Source of the DNA: JBKHJA01 sp046538375 | Lineage (GTDB): Bacteria > Acidobacteriota > Aminicenantia > Aminicenantales > Aminicenantaceae | Direction of reading: 5' to 3' | Length of the DNA stretch: 13,604 nt | Assembly (NCBI GenBank): GCA_046538375.1 | Contig: JBKHJA010000077.1 | Coordinates: forward strand, 1 to 13,604 | In this document: positions 6,814-13,604 of the stretch, piece after piece | Layout: each line of letters opens with the position of its first letter | How positions within the stretch are numbered: position 1 is the stretch's first letter | Position numbers and translations under genes: made by a program | The notes under the pieces: generated by a model | Databases searched by the model: none | Told to the model about the DNA's origin: nothing | The model's input: the letters and a program-made list of their open reading frames with translations, nothing else

Positions 6814-7419
6814 CTAACGATTCTCTCCGCGGGAAGAAGAAAATCGATAAGGAGTATTGGTGAGGATCAATCTTCCCGATTCATCATAAAACGTATAAAT
6901 TCTGGTTCTTCCTCTTATGACGGGATTCTGGTACTGCCTGCTTATTTTTTTGATATAATCTCTGGTCTCTTGATAAGGAGGAATTCCGCCGTACTTTTTG
7001 ACCGCCTCCTGGCCAGCGTTGTAGGCTGCGAGAACGAGGTCTCTTTTTTTATGATAGAGCTGAATAAGGTCTCTTAAATATTTAACTCCTCCTTCTATGT
7101 TTTCCTGGGGATCATAGACATCCTTCACTCCGTATCTCTTGGCTGTTTCTGGCATCAACTGCATCAGTCCTTTGGCTCCTTTGGAGGATACAGCCCAACA
7201 GTTGTAATTGGACTCAACACCGATGATGGAATGAATGAGGTCTGCTGGAACACCGTATTTGCGGGCCGCATTCTGGATGATCTGATCGTATCTGTGTTTC
7301 AACCCCAATACGGGGCTGGCCTCCAATCCAAGGGTGGTAAGAAGGCCTATCAGAAGGATAACCGCAACCACAGGCCGCCATACCTGAACTCTTAAACCTT
7401 TTTTTCCTGTACTTTTCAT
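6814..7419 (-). CDS. Exported lytic transglycosylase (SLT domain) with DUF4124-like tail
   Basis: 201 aa. A basic N-terminus and hydrophobic run (about 17-32) ending LEAS form a signal peptide or anchor. Residues about 42-165 are a goose-lysozyme-like SLT domain: the catalytic glutamate is E69 in IIGVESNYN, followed by SSKGAKGLMQLMPETAKRYG (78-97), the NIEGGVKYLRDL segment and LAAYNAG (130-136). It should cleave peptidoglycan between MurNAc and GlcNAc, forming 1,6-anhydroMurNAc. After residue 170 comes IYTFYDESGRLILTNTP (174-190), which resembles the short DUF4124 beta hairpin often attached to such enzymes. It lies 83 nt after alaS on the same strand. The ribosome binding site is modest (AAGGGCGG just before the ATG). 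Confidence 0.9.
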   Translation of the reverse strand: MKSTGKKGLRVQVWRPVVAVILLIGLLTTLGLEASPVLGLKHRYDQIIQNAARKYGVPADLIHSIIGVESNYNCWAVSSKGAKGLMQLMPETAKRYGVKDVYDPQENIEGGVKYLRDLIQLYHKKRDLVLAAYNAGQEAVKKYGGIPPYQETRDYIKKISRQYQNPVIRGRTRIYTFYDESGRLILTNTPYRFSSSRGENR

Positions 7420-7502
7420 GTTCCGCCCTTATGATGGAAATTTTTTTCTGACAAATCAATCCTCTTTAGGGGTGATTATGGGGTGAAATTTATTGTTTTT
7501 CC

Positions 7503-10142
7503 CTATTTGATCATGTCCTCAAGCAGCGAATAAGATATCTTCAGCGTCTTCTTCAAGTGTGAAGTTTTGGATCCCCCGGCTTGGGCAAAATCTGGACGTC
7601 CTCCTCCCCCACCTCCTATTAGAGGAGCAATCTTTTTGATAAATTCATCGGCTTTGACGCGGCTCACCAAATCTTTGGTCACCGAGGCCACCAGGAATAC
7701 TTTCCCGTCAGAAGCAGCCCCCAGCACCACAATGCCCGAACCGATCTTCTGTTTAAGCGAATCAGCCAGCTCCCTGAGTTCAGCTTGAGTCAATCCCTCC
7801 ACTTCTCTGACCAATACCTGTATTCCCTTGATTTTTCTGGCCTCCTGTGGTTCTGGTTTGTATTTGATATGAGCCATTTTCTGTCTGAGAGATTTGCTCT
7901 CTTTTTCTTTCTCCTTCAAGGATTCTTTCAGTTTTTCTATCTGAGGGAGAAGTTCTTCCCGGGATGAACTCAGCGACTGCTCCATTTCCTGGATAAGATT
8001 TTCTGTATTCTGAACATATGTTAAAGCTTGTTCAGCGGTAAGAGCTTCGATCCTTCTCATCCCTGAAGCGATACTGGATTCAGAAATGATCTTGAACAGG
8101 CCTATCTCTCCGGTAGAATGAACATGAACTCCCCCGCAAAGTTCCTTGCTGAAATCATCAATCACCACCATCCTGACCTTTTCTCCGTATTTTTCTTCAA
8201 AAATGGCCGCCGCTCCTTCTTTTAAACCCTGTTCCAGGGTGGTGATTCTGGTTCTGACAGGGAGGTCTTCTCTTATTTTTTCGTTCACCAGATTCTCAAC
8301 CTGCGTTAACTCTTGAGGAGTCAGCGGAGAAAAATGGGTAAAATCAAACCGCAGCCGGGAAGGAGAGACCAGCGATCCAGCTTGTTTAACATGATCCCCC
8401 AGGATCTGCCTCAAGGAAGCATGGAGAAGATGGGTGGCTGTGTGGTTATCGCTGATGGCGCGGCGAAGGGATATATCAATAGCCGCTTCCACTTCATCAT
8501 TCACTTTAATTTTTCCGGACAGCACCTTGATCTGATGGACGATAAGACCCGGGATAGGAGAATGGGTGTTCTGGACCACAGCCGAAAAACGAGGGTTCTT
8601 CAATATCCCTGCGTCTCCTACCTGTCCCCCGGCTTCAGCATAGAAAGGCGTTTCATCCAGGATGATCTCTCCCTTCTCCTCTTTCTTCAGCTCTGGCACG
8701 GGCTTTCCATCCTTCAAAATGGCTGCCACTTTAGCCTCAGAAATTTTGGACTCTTCATATCCCACAAATCGAACAGACAGGTCTTTAAAATCCTGGTAAA
8801 ACTTTTTGCTTTTCTGGAGATCTTCTCCTCTCCAAGAGAGACGCGCCCTTTGACGCTGCTTTTCTAGCTCTTTGCGGAAGCCCTGCTCGTCCACGCCCAG
8901 CTCTTTCTCTTCTGCCAATTCTTTACACAGGTCCACAGGAAATCCGAAAGTATCGTAAAGCTTGAATACTTTAGAACCAGAAAGGACTTTTCTTCCTTTC
9001 CTGCGGGTTTCCTCCACGTACTGGTGGAAGGTGCGAAGCCCAGAAGCCAGGGTGGAGGCAAAACGCCTTTCCTCAGAAAGACAGACCTTGGAAATGTGGT
9101 TAATCGAAGAGAGGAGCTCTGGATAAGCATCTTTCATGATATCGCTAACCACACCCGCCAGCCTGTAAAGGAAAGGCTCATCCAGTCCCAGGGATTTCCC
9201 CTGGCGGTAGGCTCGACGGATCAGTCTCCGCAGCACATAGCCGCGTCCTTCGTTTGAAGGCATGATGCCATCCCCGATCATGAAGGAGATGGCCCTGACG
9301 TGATCAGCGATGATTCTCACCGCTGTATCTCCTTTCTGGTCCGCTGGATATTCTCTCTGGGAGAGATCGCAAACAGCCTCTATCAAAGGCAGGAAAAGGT
9401 CAGTGTGGAAGTTGCTCTTTTTTCCCTGCAGGCATGCGGCCAGCCTTTCCAATCCCATGCCTGTGTCTATGGATGGCGAGGGCAGAGGGCTCAATTTTCC
9501 TTTCTCATCTTGATAATACTGCATAAAAACAAGGTTCCACAATTCTAAAAAACGATCGCTGCCTTCTTTGATCAAGGTGTACGGATCTCCTTTTTCTATG
9601 GACGAATCGATATCATAATGGAGTTCCGAACAGGGCCCGCAGGGACCGGTTTCTCCCATAGCCCAGTAATTGTGTTCCTTTCCGAAACGGAATATCCGGT
9701 CATGAGGAATTTTTATCTCCTCATTCCAAATCCGAAAGGCCTCATCATCATCTTTATACACGGTGATGTAAATCTTCTGTTTATCTATTCCATAAATCTC
9801 TGTCACCAGCTCCCAGGCATAAGCAATGGCTTCCTGTTTAAAATAATCACCAAAGGAAAAATTTCCCAGCATCTCAAAAAATGTATGATGTTTGTTGGTC
9901 TTTCCCACCTGCTCCAGATCGTTATGTTTCCCGCTCACCCGCATGCACTTTTGCACAGAAGCAGCTCTCCGGTAACTCCTCTTTTCCAGCCCCAGGAAGA
10001 CATCCTTGAATTGATTCATTCCCGCATTGATAAAGAGAAGGGTGGGATCATCTTTGGGAAGCAGAGAAGAACTTTTAACGATCTTGTGCTTCTTTCTGGC
10101 AAAAAAATCTAAAAACGCTTCTCTGATCTGCTGGGCTTTCAT
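7503..10142 (-). CDS. alaS: Alanyl-tRNA synthetase
   Basis: 879 aa, full length (E. coli AlaS is 876). It charges tRNA-Ala and edits mischarged Ser/Gly. The class II catalytic domain (about 1-240) contains LLFINAGMNQFKDVFLG (35-51), HHTFFEMLGNFSFGDYF (85-101) and GETGPCGPCSELHYD (163-177). The tRNA recognition region spans about 270-460. The editing domain keeps the zinc ligands H567 and H571 in HTATH, and C669 and H673 in CGGVH. A coiled coil (about 715-765) links to the C-Ala domain with GGGGGGRPDFAQAGG (843-857). The start ATG overlaps the stop of the PilT-type gene by 4 nt (ATGA), and GGAG stands 4 nt upstream. It is the best gene here for phylogenetic placement. Confidence 0.98.
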   Translation of the reverse strand: MKAQQIREAFLDFFARKKHKIVKSSSLLPKDDPTLLFINAGMNQFKDVFLGLEKRSYRRAASVQKCMRVSGKHNDLEQVGKTNKHHTFFEMLGNFSFGDYFKQEAIAYAWELVTEIYGIDKQKIYITVYKDDDEAFRIWNEEIKIPHDRIFRFGKEHNYWAMGETGPCGPCSELHYDIDSSIEKGDPYTLIKEGSDRFLELWNLVFMQYYQDEKGKLSPLPSPSIDTGMGLERLAACLQGKKSNFHTDLFLPLIEAVCDLSQREYPADQKGDTAVRIIADHVRAISFMIGDGIMPSNEGRGYVLRRLIRRAYRQGKSLGLDEPFLYRLAGVVSDIMKDAYPELLSSINHISKVCLSEERRFASTLASGLRTFHQYVEETRRKGRKVLSGSKVFKLYDTFGFPVDLCKELAEEKELGVDEQGFRKELEKQRQRARLSWRGEDLQKSKKFYQDFKDLSVRFVGYEESKISEAKVAAILKDGKPVPELKKEEKGEIILDETPFYAEAGGQVGDAGILKNPRFSAVVQNTHSPIPGLIVHQIKVLSGKIKVNDEVEAAIDISLRRAISDNHTATHLLHASLRQILGDHVKQAGSLVSPSRLRFDFTHFSPLTPQELTQVENLVNEKIREDLPVRTRITTLEQGLKEGAAAIFEEKYGEKVRMVVIDDFSKELCGGVHVHSTGEIGLFKIISESSIASGMRRIEALTAEQALTYVQNTENLIQEMEQSLSSSREELLPQIEKLKESLKEKEKESKSLRQKMAHIKYKPEPQEARKIKGIQVLVREVEGLTQAELRELADSLKQKIGSGIVVLGAASDGKVFLVASVTKDLVSRVKADEFIKKIAPLIGGGGGGRPDFAQAGGSKTSHLKKTLKISYSLLEDMIK

Positions 10143-11347
10143 TTATCTCCTTTTTCCTGTTTGGCCTGGTCCTCCTCCATTTCCTCTTCCTCTCCCTCCT
10201 CTTCTTCCTTTCCCTTCCTCTCTCTTTCCACCTGGCTCATCTCTTTTTCCATGTCTTCCAGGGCCACATCCAGAGTGGAGCGAACGCCCATCACTCTCAG
10301 CTTGAAATTATCGGCCGAGGAGGAATACCGGACTCCTTGATCATAGGAAATGCATCCCTGTTTATAAAGCCTGTAGACAGACTGGTCAAAGGTCTGCATC
10401 CCGTATTGAGACACACCGGCTGAGATAGCATCCCTGATGAGTATGGTCTTTTCTCTATCCCGGATGCACTCCTGAATATAGGGAGTATTGACCATCACTT
10501 CCACGGCAGGCACTCTCCCCTCTCCCTCTTTCCTGGGGATGAGTCTCATGGAAATCACAGCTTTGAGTATGCTGGATAGCTGAAATCTGATTTGCCGCTG
10601 GTGATGGGGAGGAAACACCGATATGACACGGTTGATGGTCTCCGGCGCATCCAGGGTATGGACTGTGCTCAACACCAAATGGCCTGTCTCAGCAGCAAGC
10701 AGTGCTGTTTCTATGGTGTCCAGGTCCCTCATCTCACCGACCAGAATGACATCTGGATCTTCCCGCAGCGAGGCCCTCAATCCCCTGGCGAAACCAGTCA
10801 CATCCATGCCCACTTCCCTCTGGCTGATAGTGCTTTTCTTATCTCGGTGAACATATTCTATGGGATCTTCGATGGTGATGACATTCTCCATGCGGCGGGT
10901 ATTGATGTGTTCAATCATAGCAGCCAGGGTGGTGGTTTTTCCTGATCCGGTTGTTCCTGTCACCAACACCAGCCCTCTCTGCTCAAGAGATATTTTCTCC
11001 AGAACTTCGGGCAGAAGCAAATCCCTGATAGGTTTAACTTCCAGAGGAATCACCCTTAACACAATAGCCACAGTCCCCCTCTGATGGAAAATACTCCCTC
11101 TAAATCGACCGAAACCGGGCAGGCTGTAAGCCAAATCCAAATCCAGTTCATTTTCCAATTTCTCTTTCTGATAATCATTGATGATCTGTCCGGAAAGATC
11201 TAAGGTATCCTGGGGAGTCAATTTCGGATAATTGGTCAACGGTTTCAGAACACCATGAACCCGGACAATAGGATAATTCCCGGCTTTCAGATGGAGATCA
11301 GAGGCATCGCTTTCGATAGCTATTTTTAAAAGTTCATCAATTTCCAT
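10139..11347 (-). CDS. PilT/PilU-type twitching motility ATPase with acidic C-terminal extension
   Basis: 402 aa from ATG 11347. A hexameric secretion-type ATPase that powers pilus retraction. Visible: N-terminal SDASDLHLKAG (13-23), Walker A GTTGSGKT (131-138), Asp box ITIEDPIEYVH (158-167), Walker B DVILVGEMRD (199-208) and His box TGHLVLSTVHTLDAPE (221-236). The later GMQTFDQSVYRLY (316-328) is shared by PilT and PilU; no clear PilT AIRNLIRE motif is seen (ECIRDREKTIL instead), so a PilU-like paralogue is possible. Residues about 366-402 are an unusually charged, mostly acidic tail. GAGGTGAG supports this start over an upstream ATG at 11383, which would overlap ilvE. It follows ilvE by 17 nt and overlaps alaS by 4 nt; no pilus structural genes are nearby. 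Confidence 0.88.
   Translation of the reverse strand: MEIDELLKIAIESDASDLHLKAGNYPIVRVHGVLKPLTNYPKLTPQDTLDLSGQIINDYQKEKLENELDLDLAYSLPGFGRFRGSIFHQRGTVAIVLRVIPLEVKPIRDLLLPEVLEKISLEQRGLVLVTGTTGSGKTTTLAAMIEHINTRRMENVITIEDPIEYVHRDKKSTISQREVGMDVTGFARGLRASLREDPDVILVGEMRDLDTIETALLAAETGHLVLSTVHTLDAPETINRVISVFPPHHQRQIRFQLSSILKAVISMRLIPRKEGEGRVPAVEVMVNTPYIQECIRDREKTILIRDAISAGVSQYGMQTFDQSVYRLYKQGCISYDQGVRYSSSADNFKLRVMGVRSTLDVALEDMEKEMSQVERERKGKEEEEGEEEEMEEDQAKQEKGDK
10180..10229. repeat. 50-nt uninterrupted pyrimidine/purine tract
   Basis: All 50 plus-strand bases are C or T, so the coding strand of the PilT-type gene is pure purine here. It encodes the glutamate-rich tail and lies 38 nt before the alaS start. 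Interrupted purine bias continues on both sides. Mirror-like purine tracts can form triplex DNA and are prone to length change. The coding strand also contains several GGAG/GAGG motifs resembling ribosome binding sites. Confidence 0.8.
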
Positions 11348-11350
11348 GAT

Positions 11351-11358
11351 CTCACCTC
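11351..11358 (-). promoter_or_regulatory. Ribosome binding site deciding the PilT-type start
   Basis: The minus strand reads GAGGTGAG, ending 3 nt before ATG 11347, between the ilvE stop and this start. The upstream in-frame ATG at 11383 lies inside ilvE and lacks a comparable site. Confidence 0.7.
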
Positions 11359-11364
11359 GAATGA

Positions 11365-12288
11365 TCAGATGTAAGTGAGCCATTCATGGCGGTCTTTACT
11401 TTTTCCATCGATGTAAGCAAAAAAAGCATCCTGGAGCTTTTTGGTCACAGGGCCTCTGCTGCCGCTGCCGATGGTTACTTTATCTACGGAACGAATAGGA
11501 GTTATCTCCGCTGCTGATCCTGTAAAAAAGACCTCATCAGCGATGTACAGCATCTCCCTGGGGATGGTTTCTTCAAACAGAGGAATGCCCAGTTCTTTGC
11601 TCAAGGTAATGACAGTGTCCCTGGTAATTCCGGGGAGGATGGAGGCAGAAAGAGGCGGAGTATGAATTTTTCCATCCATCACCAGGAAAATATTTTCCCC
11701 ACTCCCCTCGCTGATATGCCCTCTGACATTAAGAGCTATTCCTTCCACATAGCCTTCCAGTAAAGCCTCCATTTTTATAAGCTGTGAGTTCATGTAGTTG
11801 GCTCCTGATTTGGCCAAAGCAGGGAACGTATTGGGAGCCATTCTCTGCCATGAAGAAACTCGAACGTCCACTCCCTGCTCCAGGGCCTCCTTTCCCAAAT
11901 AGACTCCCCATTCCCATACCAGGATAGCACAATCCACAGGATTAGGAAAAGGATCAACCCCTAAGCTCCCATAACCCCGGTAAACGACAGGCCTGATATA
12001 ACACGATTTTAGGTTATTGGTTTTGATGGTCTGGACAACCGCCTGATTGAACTCCTGGAAAGAGAAAGGAATGTCCATGCGGTACATTTTACAAGAATTG
12101 TACAGTCTCTTTATATGGTCATTTAGCCGGAATATGGCTGCTCCTTTTGGAGTATCATAGGCTCTGAAACCTTCAAAAATACTGGTCCCGTAATGGATGA
12201 CATGGGAAGCCACATGGATGTTGGCCTCCTTCCAGGGTACAAACTTGCCATTCATCCAAACTTTGCCATTTTCATTAAAAGGACTCAT
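11365..12288 (-). CDS. ilvE: Branched-chain amino acid aminotransferase
   Basis: 307 aa, a fold-type IV PLP enzyme that carries out the last step of leucine, isoleucine and valine synthesis, and the first step of their breakdown, using glutamate/2-oxoglutarate. Conserved segments: IHYGTSIFEGFRAY (31-44), YIRPVVYRGYGSLGV (97-111), the Schiff-base lysine K160 in ALAKSGANYMNSQL, ISEGSGENIFLV, LPGITRD, and ADEVFFTGSAAEITPIRSVD near the C-terminus. The match to the E. coli IlvE pattern and length (309 aa) is close. ATG 12288 follows AGGAG at 6-nt spacing. It heads the tight ilvE-pilT-alaS unit, and an AT-rich upstream region holds a 13-bp palindrome. No other branched-chain biosynthesis genes are in view. 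Confidence 0.95.
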   Translation of the reverse strand: MSPFNENGKVWMNGKFVPWKEANIHVASHVIHYGTSIFEGFRAYDTPKGAAIFRLNDHIKRLYNSCKMYRMDIPFSFQEFNQAVVQTIKTNNLKSCYIRPVVYRGYGSLGVDPFPNPVDCAILVWEWGVYLGKEALEQGVDVRVSSWQRMAPNTFPALAKSGANYMNSQLIKMEALLEGYVEGIALNVRGHISEGSGENIFLVMDGKIHTPPLSASILPGITRDTVITLSKELGIPLFEETIPREMLYIADEVFFTGSAAEITPIRSVDKVTIGSGSRGPVTKKLQDAFFAYIDGKSKDRHEWLTYI

Positions 12289-12354
12289 TCATGACTCCTG
12301 TTTATGAAATATTGAGATATTATTGATAGCTTATTATGATGGATGAAAAGGACA

Positions 12355-12367
12355 ATGAGTCACTCAT
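12355..12367. promoter_or_regulatory. 13-bp palindrome upstream of ilvE
   Basis: ATGAGTCACTCAT is a perfect inverted repeat around a central C, 67 bp ahead of the ilvE start, just beyond an AT-rich stretch holding CATAAT-like -10 candidates. It could be an operator for a dimeric regulator. No partner site is seen in the window, so the call is tentative. Confidence 0.25.
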
Positions 12368-12373
12368 CTTATC

Positions 12374-12622
12374 TTAATGGTGATGCTTAGTCAAACCTCC
12401 CACCATCCCTGTAAGCATTTCCATTTCCGTGATAGTCTCAGAAGAAGTCAGGTCAGCTGATGAGGAAGCCATCCGGAGGCGAGCGGGCACGGTTCCTCGA
12501 AGAGGAGAGCGAGCCGAGGAATAAGCGAATTTTCCTCGCTGGGGAAAATTCGCGGGCTGAGGAATTTGCTGACCTGACTGTGAATGCATCACGGTTTTAG
12601 AAATGCTTTCACCATCCCTCAC
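12374..12622 (-). CDS. Doubtful small ORF crossed by a palindromic repeat element
   Basis: 82 codons from a GTG at 12622 that lies 7 nt after the kinase stop and 4 nt after an AGGAG ribosome-binding-like site, so translation after the kinase is possible. The predicted peptide has no recognised domain, is rich in Ser/Thr/Arg in its middle and ends MVGGLTKHHH. Residues about 15-59 are encoded by the 134-bp element with terminal inverted repeats, so more than half the peptide would be repeat-derived. It may be a real small gene invaded by a repeat, a remnant, or an open frame by chance. I lean to the last two. Confidence 0.25.
   Translation of the reverse strand: MRDGESISKTVMHSQSGQQIPQPANFPQRGKFAYSSARSPLRGTVPARLRMASSSADLTSSETITEMEMLTGMVGGLTKHHH
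12446..12579. repeat. 134-bp element with 12-bp terminal inverted repeats and two internal hairpins
   Basis: The ends are perfect 12-bp inverted repeats, AGTCAGGTCAGC (12446-12457) and GCTGACCTGACT (12568-12579). Inside are two hairpins: TTCCTCG (12493-12499) pairs with CGAGGAA (12515-12521), and GCGAATTTTCC (12525-12535) pairs perfectly with GGAAAATTCGC (12543-12553) around a 7-nt loop. One arm and loop of the second hairpin, plus flank, recur at 3536-3562 (25 of 27 bases). This looks like a REP/MITE-type non-coding repeat. No obvious target-site duplication borders the inverted repeats. Confidence 0.6.
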
Positions 12623-12629
12623 CCTTCTC

Positions 12630-13568
12630 CTAGATTCCTTCCCCGCAATGGGGGCAATTCTTTGCTTTGTAAGGCAAAGGCCGCCGGCAGTTCCAGCACA
12701 GTTGAGAGGTAGCCCTGTCCCTGGCTCTGATTCTTTTCATGATATCTTCGATCTCCGATTCTTTGGAATCTTTTCCTTTGAAGGAAATCAGGGCTCGAAT
12801 GATTTCTGAAGGCCTTTGATAGCGATCTCCAACTTCTCTTGCCAAACATTTCATGATGATCTCATTGATCTTTTTGGGGACATGGTTGTTCTTCAGCCGG
12901 GGGGGGGTTATTTTCCCCTGTTGAGCTTTTTCCATGATCTTAAAAGGATCAGGGTCAATGATGGGCGGATGACCGAGGATCATTTCATAAAACATGCAGC
13001 CAATGGAGTATATGTCAGAACTGAAAGAAGCTTTGCCCAGAAACTGTTCGGGCGCCATGTAGGGAGGAGAGCCAATCCGGGTGGAAGCATAAGGGATATT
13101 ACTGAGCCAGGCGGAGGTCCCGAAATCTGTGATCTTGGCCGTCCCCTCTTCTGATACTATAATGTTTGAAGGCCTTAAATCCCTGTGGATGATCTTGCTT
13201 TTATGGGCATGACCGACTCCGTATGAAACCTGAGTGATGTAATCGACAGCCTTTTCCAGGTTTAAAGCTTTTTCCTTTTCCAGAATTTTCTCTAGAGTCT
13301 TTCCTTTGATATATTCCATCACCATGAAAAACACTTTATTCTGTTTTTCGGCGGCGATCATGCGCACAATATTGGGGTGATTCAAAGCCGCCTGCAGCCT
13401 CGGTTCTTTGAGGAGCTTAAACAACTCCAAGGACTGCTTATGAGGAACTTTTATAGCCACTTTGATGTTAAGCCAGGTATCTTTGGCCAGAAAAACCGAT
13501 CCAAAGCCGCCGCTTCCCAGGGAACGCACTATCTCGTATTTTCCTACTTTCTGGCCTTTTAGAAACAT
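12630..13568 (-). CDS. Soluble Ser/Thr protein kinase with C-terminal zinc ribbon
   Basis: 312 aa. A Hanks-type (PknB-like) kinase domain fills residues about 11-265: glycine loop GSGGFGSVF (18-26), ATP-binding K40 in VAIK, likely helix-C glutamate E55, catalytic D130 in HRDLRPSN (arginine in place of the common HRDLKPxN lysine), N135, DFG 148-150, MAPEQ (171-175), D185 in SSDIYSIG and R253 in RYQRPSE. A charged linker (about 264-288) leads to a zinc ribbon with CWNC (291-294) and CPHC (305-308), fourteen residues from first to last pair start. No membrane helix is present, so it should be cytosolic, unlike typical PknB with an external sensor. The start fits the domain, although no strong ribosome binding site is visible. 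Substrates are unknown. Confidence 0.92.
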   Translation of the reverse strand: MFLKGQKVGKYEIVRSLGSGGFGSVFLAKDTWLNIKVAIKVPHKQSLELFKLLKEPRLQAALNHPNIVRMIAAEKQNKVFFMVMEYIKGKTLEKILEKEKALNLEKAVDYITQVSYGVGHAHKSKIIHRDLRPSNIIVSEEGTAKITDFGTSAWLSNIPYASTRIGSPPYMAPEQFLGKASFSSDIYSIGCMFYEMILGHPPIIDPDPFKIMEKAQQGKITPPRLKNNHVPKKINEIIMKCLAREVGDRYQRPSEIIRALISFKGKDSKESEIEDIMKRIRARDRATSQLCWNCRRPLPYKAKNCPHCGEGI

Positions 13569-13604
13569 CTCACAGGTTCCAAAAATGGGAAATCAGGGCC
13601 ACAG
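13569..13604. other. Upstream edge of the kinase gene
   Basis: Only 36 bp remain before the window ends. No promoter or ribosome binding site can be assigned with confidence, so whether the kinase is first in its transcript is unknown. Confidence 0.4.

Larger units (their letters stand above)
12289..12629. other. Intergenic region between kinase gene and ilvE
   Basis: This 341-bp stretch contains the AT-rich ilvE upstream region and palindrome (12289-12370), a doubtful 82-codon ORF (12374-12622), and the 134-bp palindromic element (12446-12579). Apart from the doubtful ORF I see no gene in it. Confidence 0.6.

Noticed and set aside
7431..7459. Possible promoter for the transglycosylase (minus strand TTGATT, 17 nt, CATCAT)
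   Set aside because: Both boxes match only 4 of 6 and transcription would start about 5 nt before the ATG, within the ribosome binding site.
7469..7486. Direct repeat GGGGTGA twice, 11 bp apart, between alaS and the transglycosylase gene
   Set aside because: Seven bases repeated once in a G/T-rich gap is easily chance and no linked structure was seen.
8313..8867. Plus-strand open frame (184 codons) opposite alaS
   Set aside because: It lies wholly antisense to the editing region of AlaS, which has intact conserved motifs; the frame has no domain features.
10150..10260. Polypyrimidine tract as a tandem repeat or CRISPR-like array
   Set aside because: There is no regular period or spacer; it is a compositional tract inside the PilT-type coding region.
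12525..12553. Strong hairpin as a Rho-independent terminator after the kinase gene
   Set aside because: The stem is good but no U run follows on either strand, and it belongs to a dispersed repeat element. It may still affect transcription.

Overview
This window (about 13.6 kb, moderate GC) is chromosomal DNA from a bacterium, probably Gram-negative. It carries a PilT/PilU-type retraction ATPase, a lytic transglycosylase with a signal peptide, a periplasmic-type protease fused to TPRs, a bacterial AlaS and good Shine-Dalgarno sites. The mix of Ser/Thr kinase with zinc ribbon, TPR-rich exported proteins and uncharacterised membrane families resembles uncultured lineages near Acidobacteriota/Aminicenantes. 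That placement is an impression only; nothing in the window is taxonomically decisive except alaS, which could be used for a tree.

Layout. (1) Positions 123-3390, minus strand: a two-gene unit of an exported trypsin-fold/11-TPR protein followed by a class III PLP aminotransferase related to glutamate-1-semialdehyde aminomutase. (2) 3391-3637: a 247-bp divergent intergenic region with a convincing sigma70-type promoter for the protease gene, imperfect direct repeats and a fragment of a dispersed repeat. (3) 3638-6800, plus strand: four envelope/lipid-related genes: a GT87/DUF2029 polytopic glycosyltransferase, a DUF2085 membrane protein, an unrecognised small membrane protein with its own promoter, and a YegS/LCB5 diacylglycerol-kinase-type lipid kinase that overlaps it by 35 bp. 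(4) 6814-13568, minus strand: Ser/Thr kinase with a C-terminal zinc ribbon, a doubtful small ORF crossed by a palindromic repeat element, then ilvE, pilT-type ATPase, alaS and a lytic transglycosylase. ilvE-pilT-alaS are tightly packed (17-nt gap, then a 4-nt ATGA overlap) and look co-transcribed.

Functionally, most genes are housekeeping (AlaS, IlvE, transglycosylase, lipid kinase) mixed with less ordinary proteins. The observations most worth a second look are: the protease domain, whose expected nucleophile serine is a cysteine while His and Asp are kept; a 134-bp element with 12-bp terminal inverted repeats and two internal hairpins, part of which (25 of 27 bp) recurs 9 kb away; and the highly acidic tail of the PilT-type ATPase, encoded by a 50-nt uninterrupted purine tract just ahead of alaS. 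I saw no tRNA, rRNA, CRISPR array, insertion sequence or phage gene. I did not find a clear new multi-gene system.
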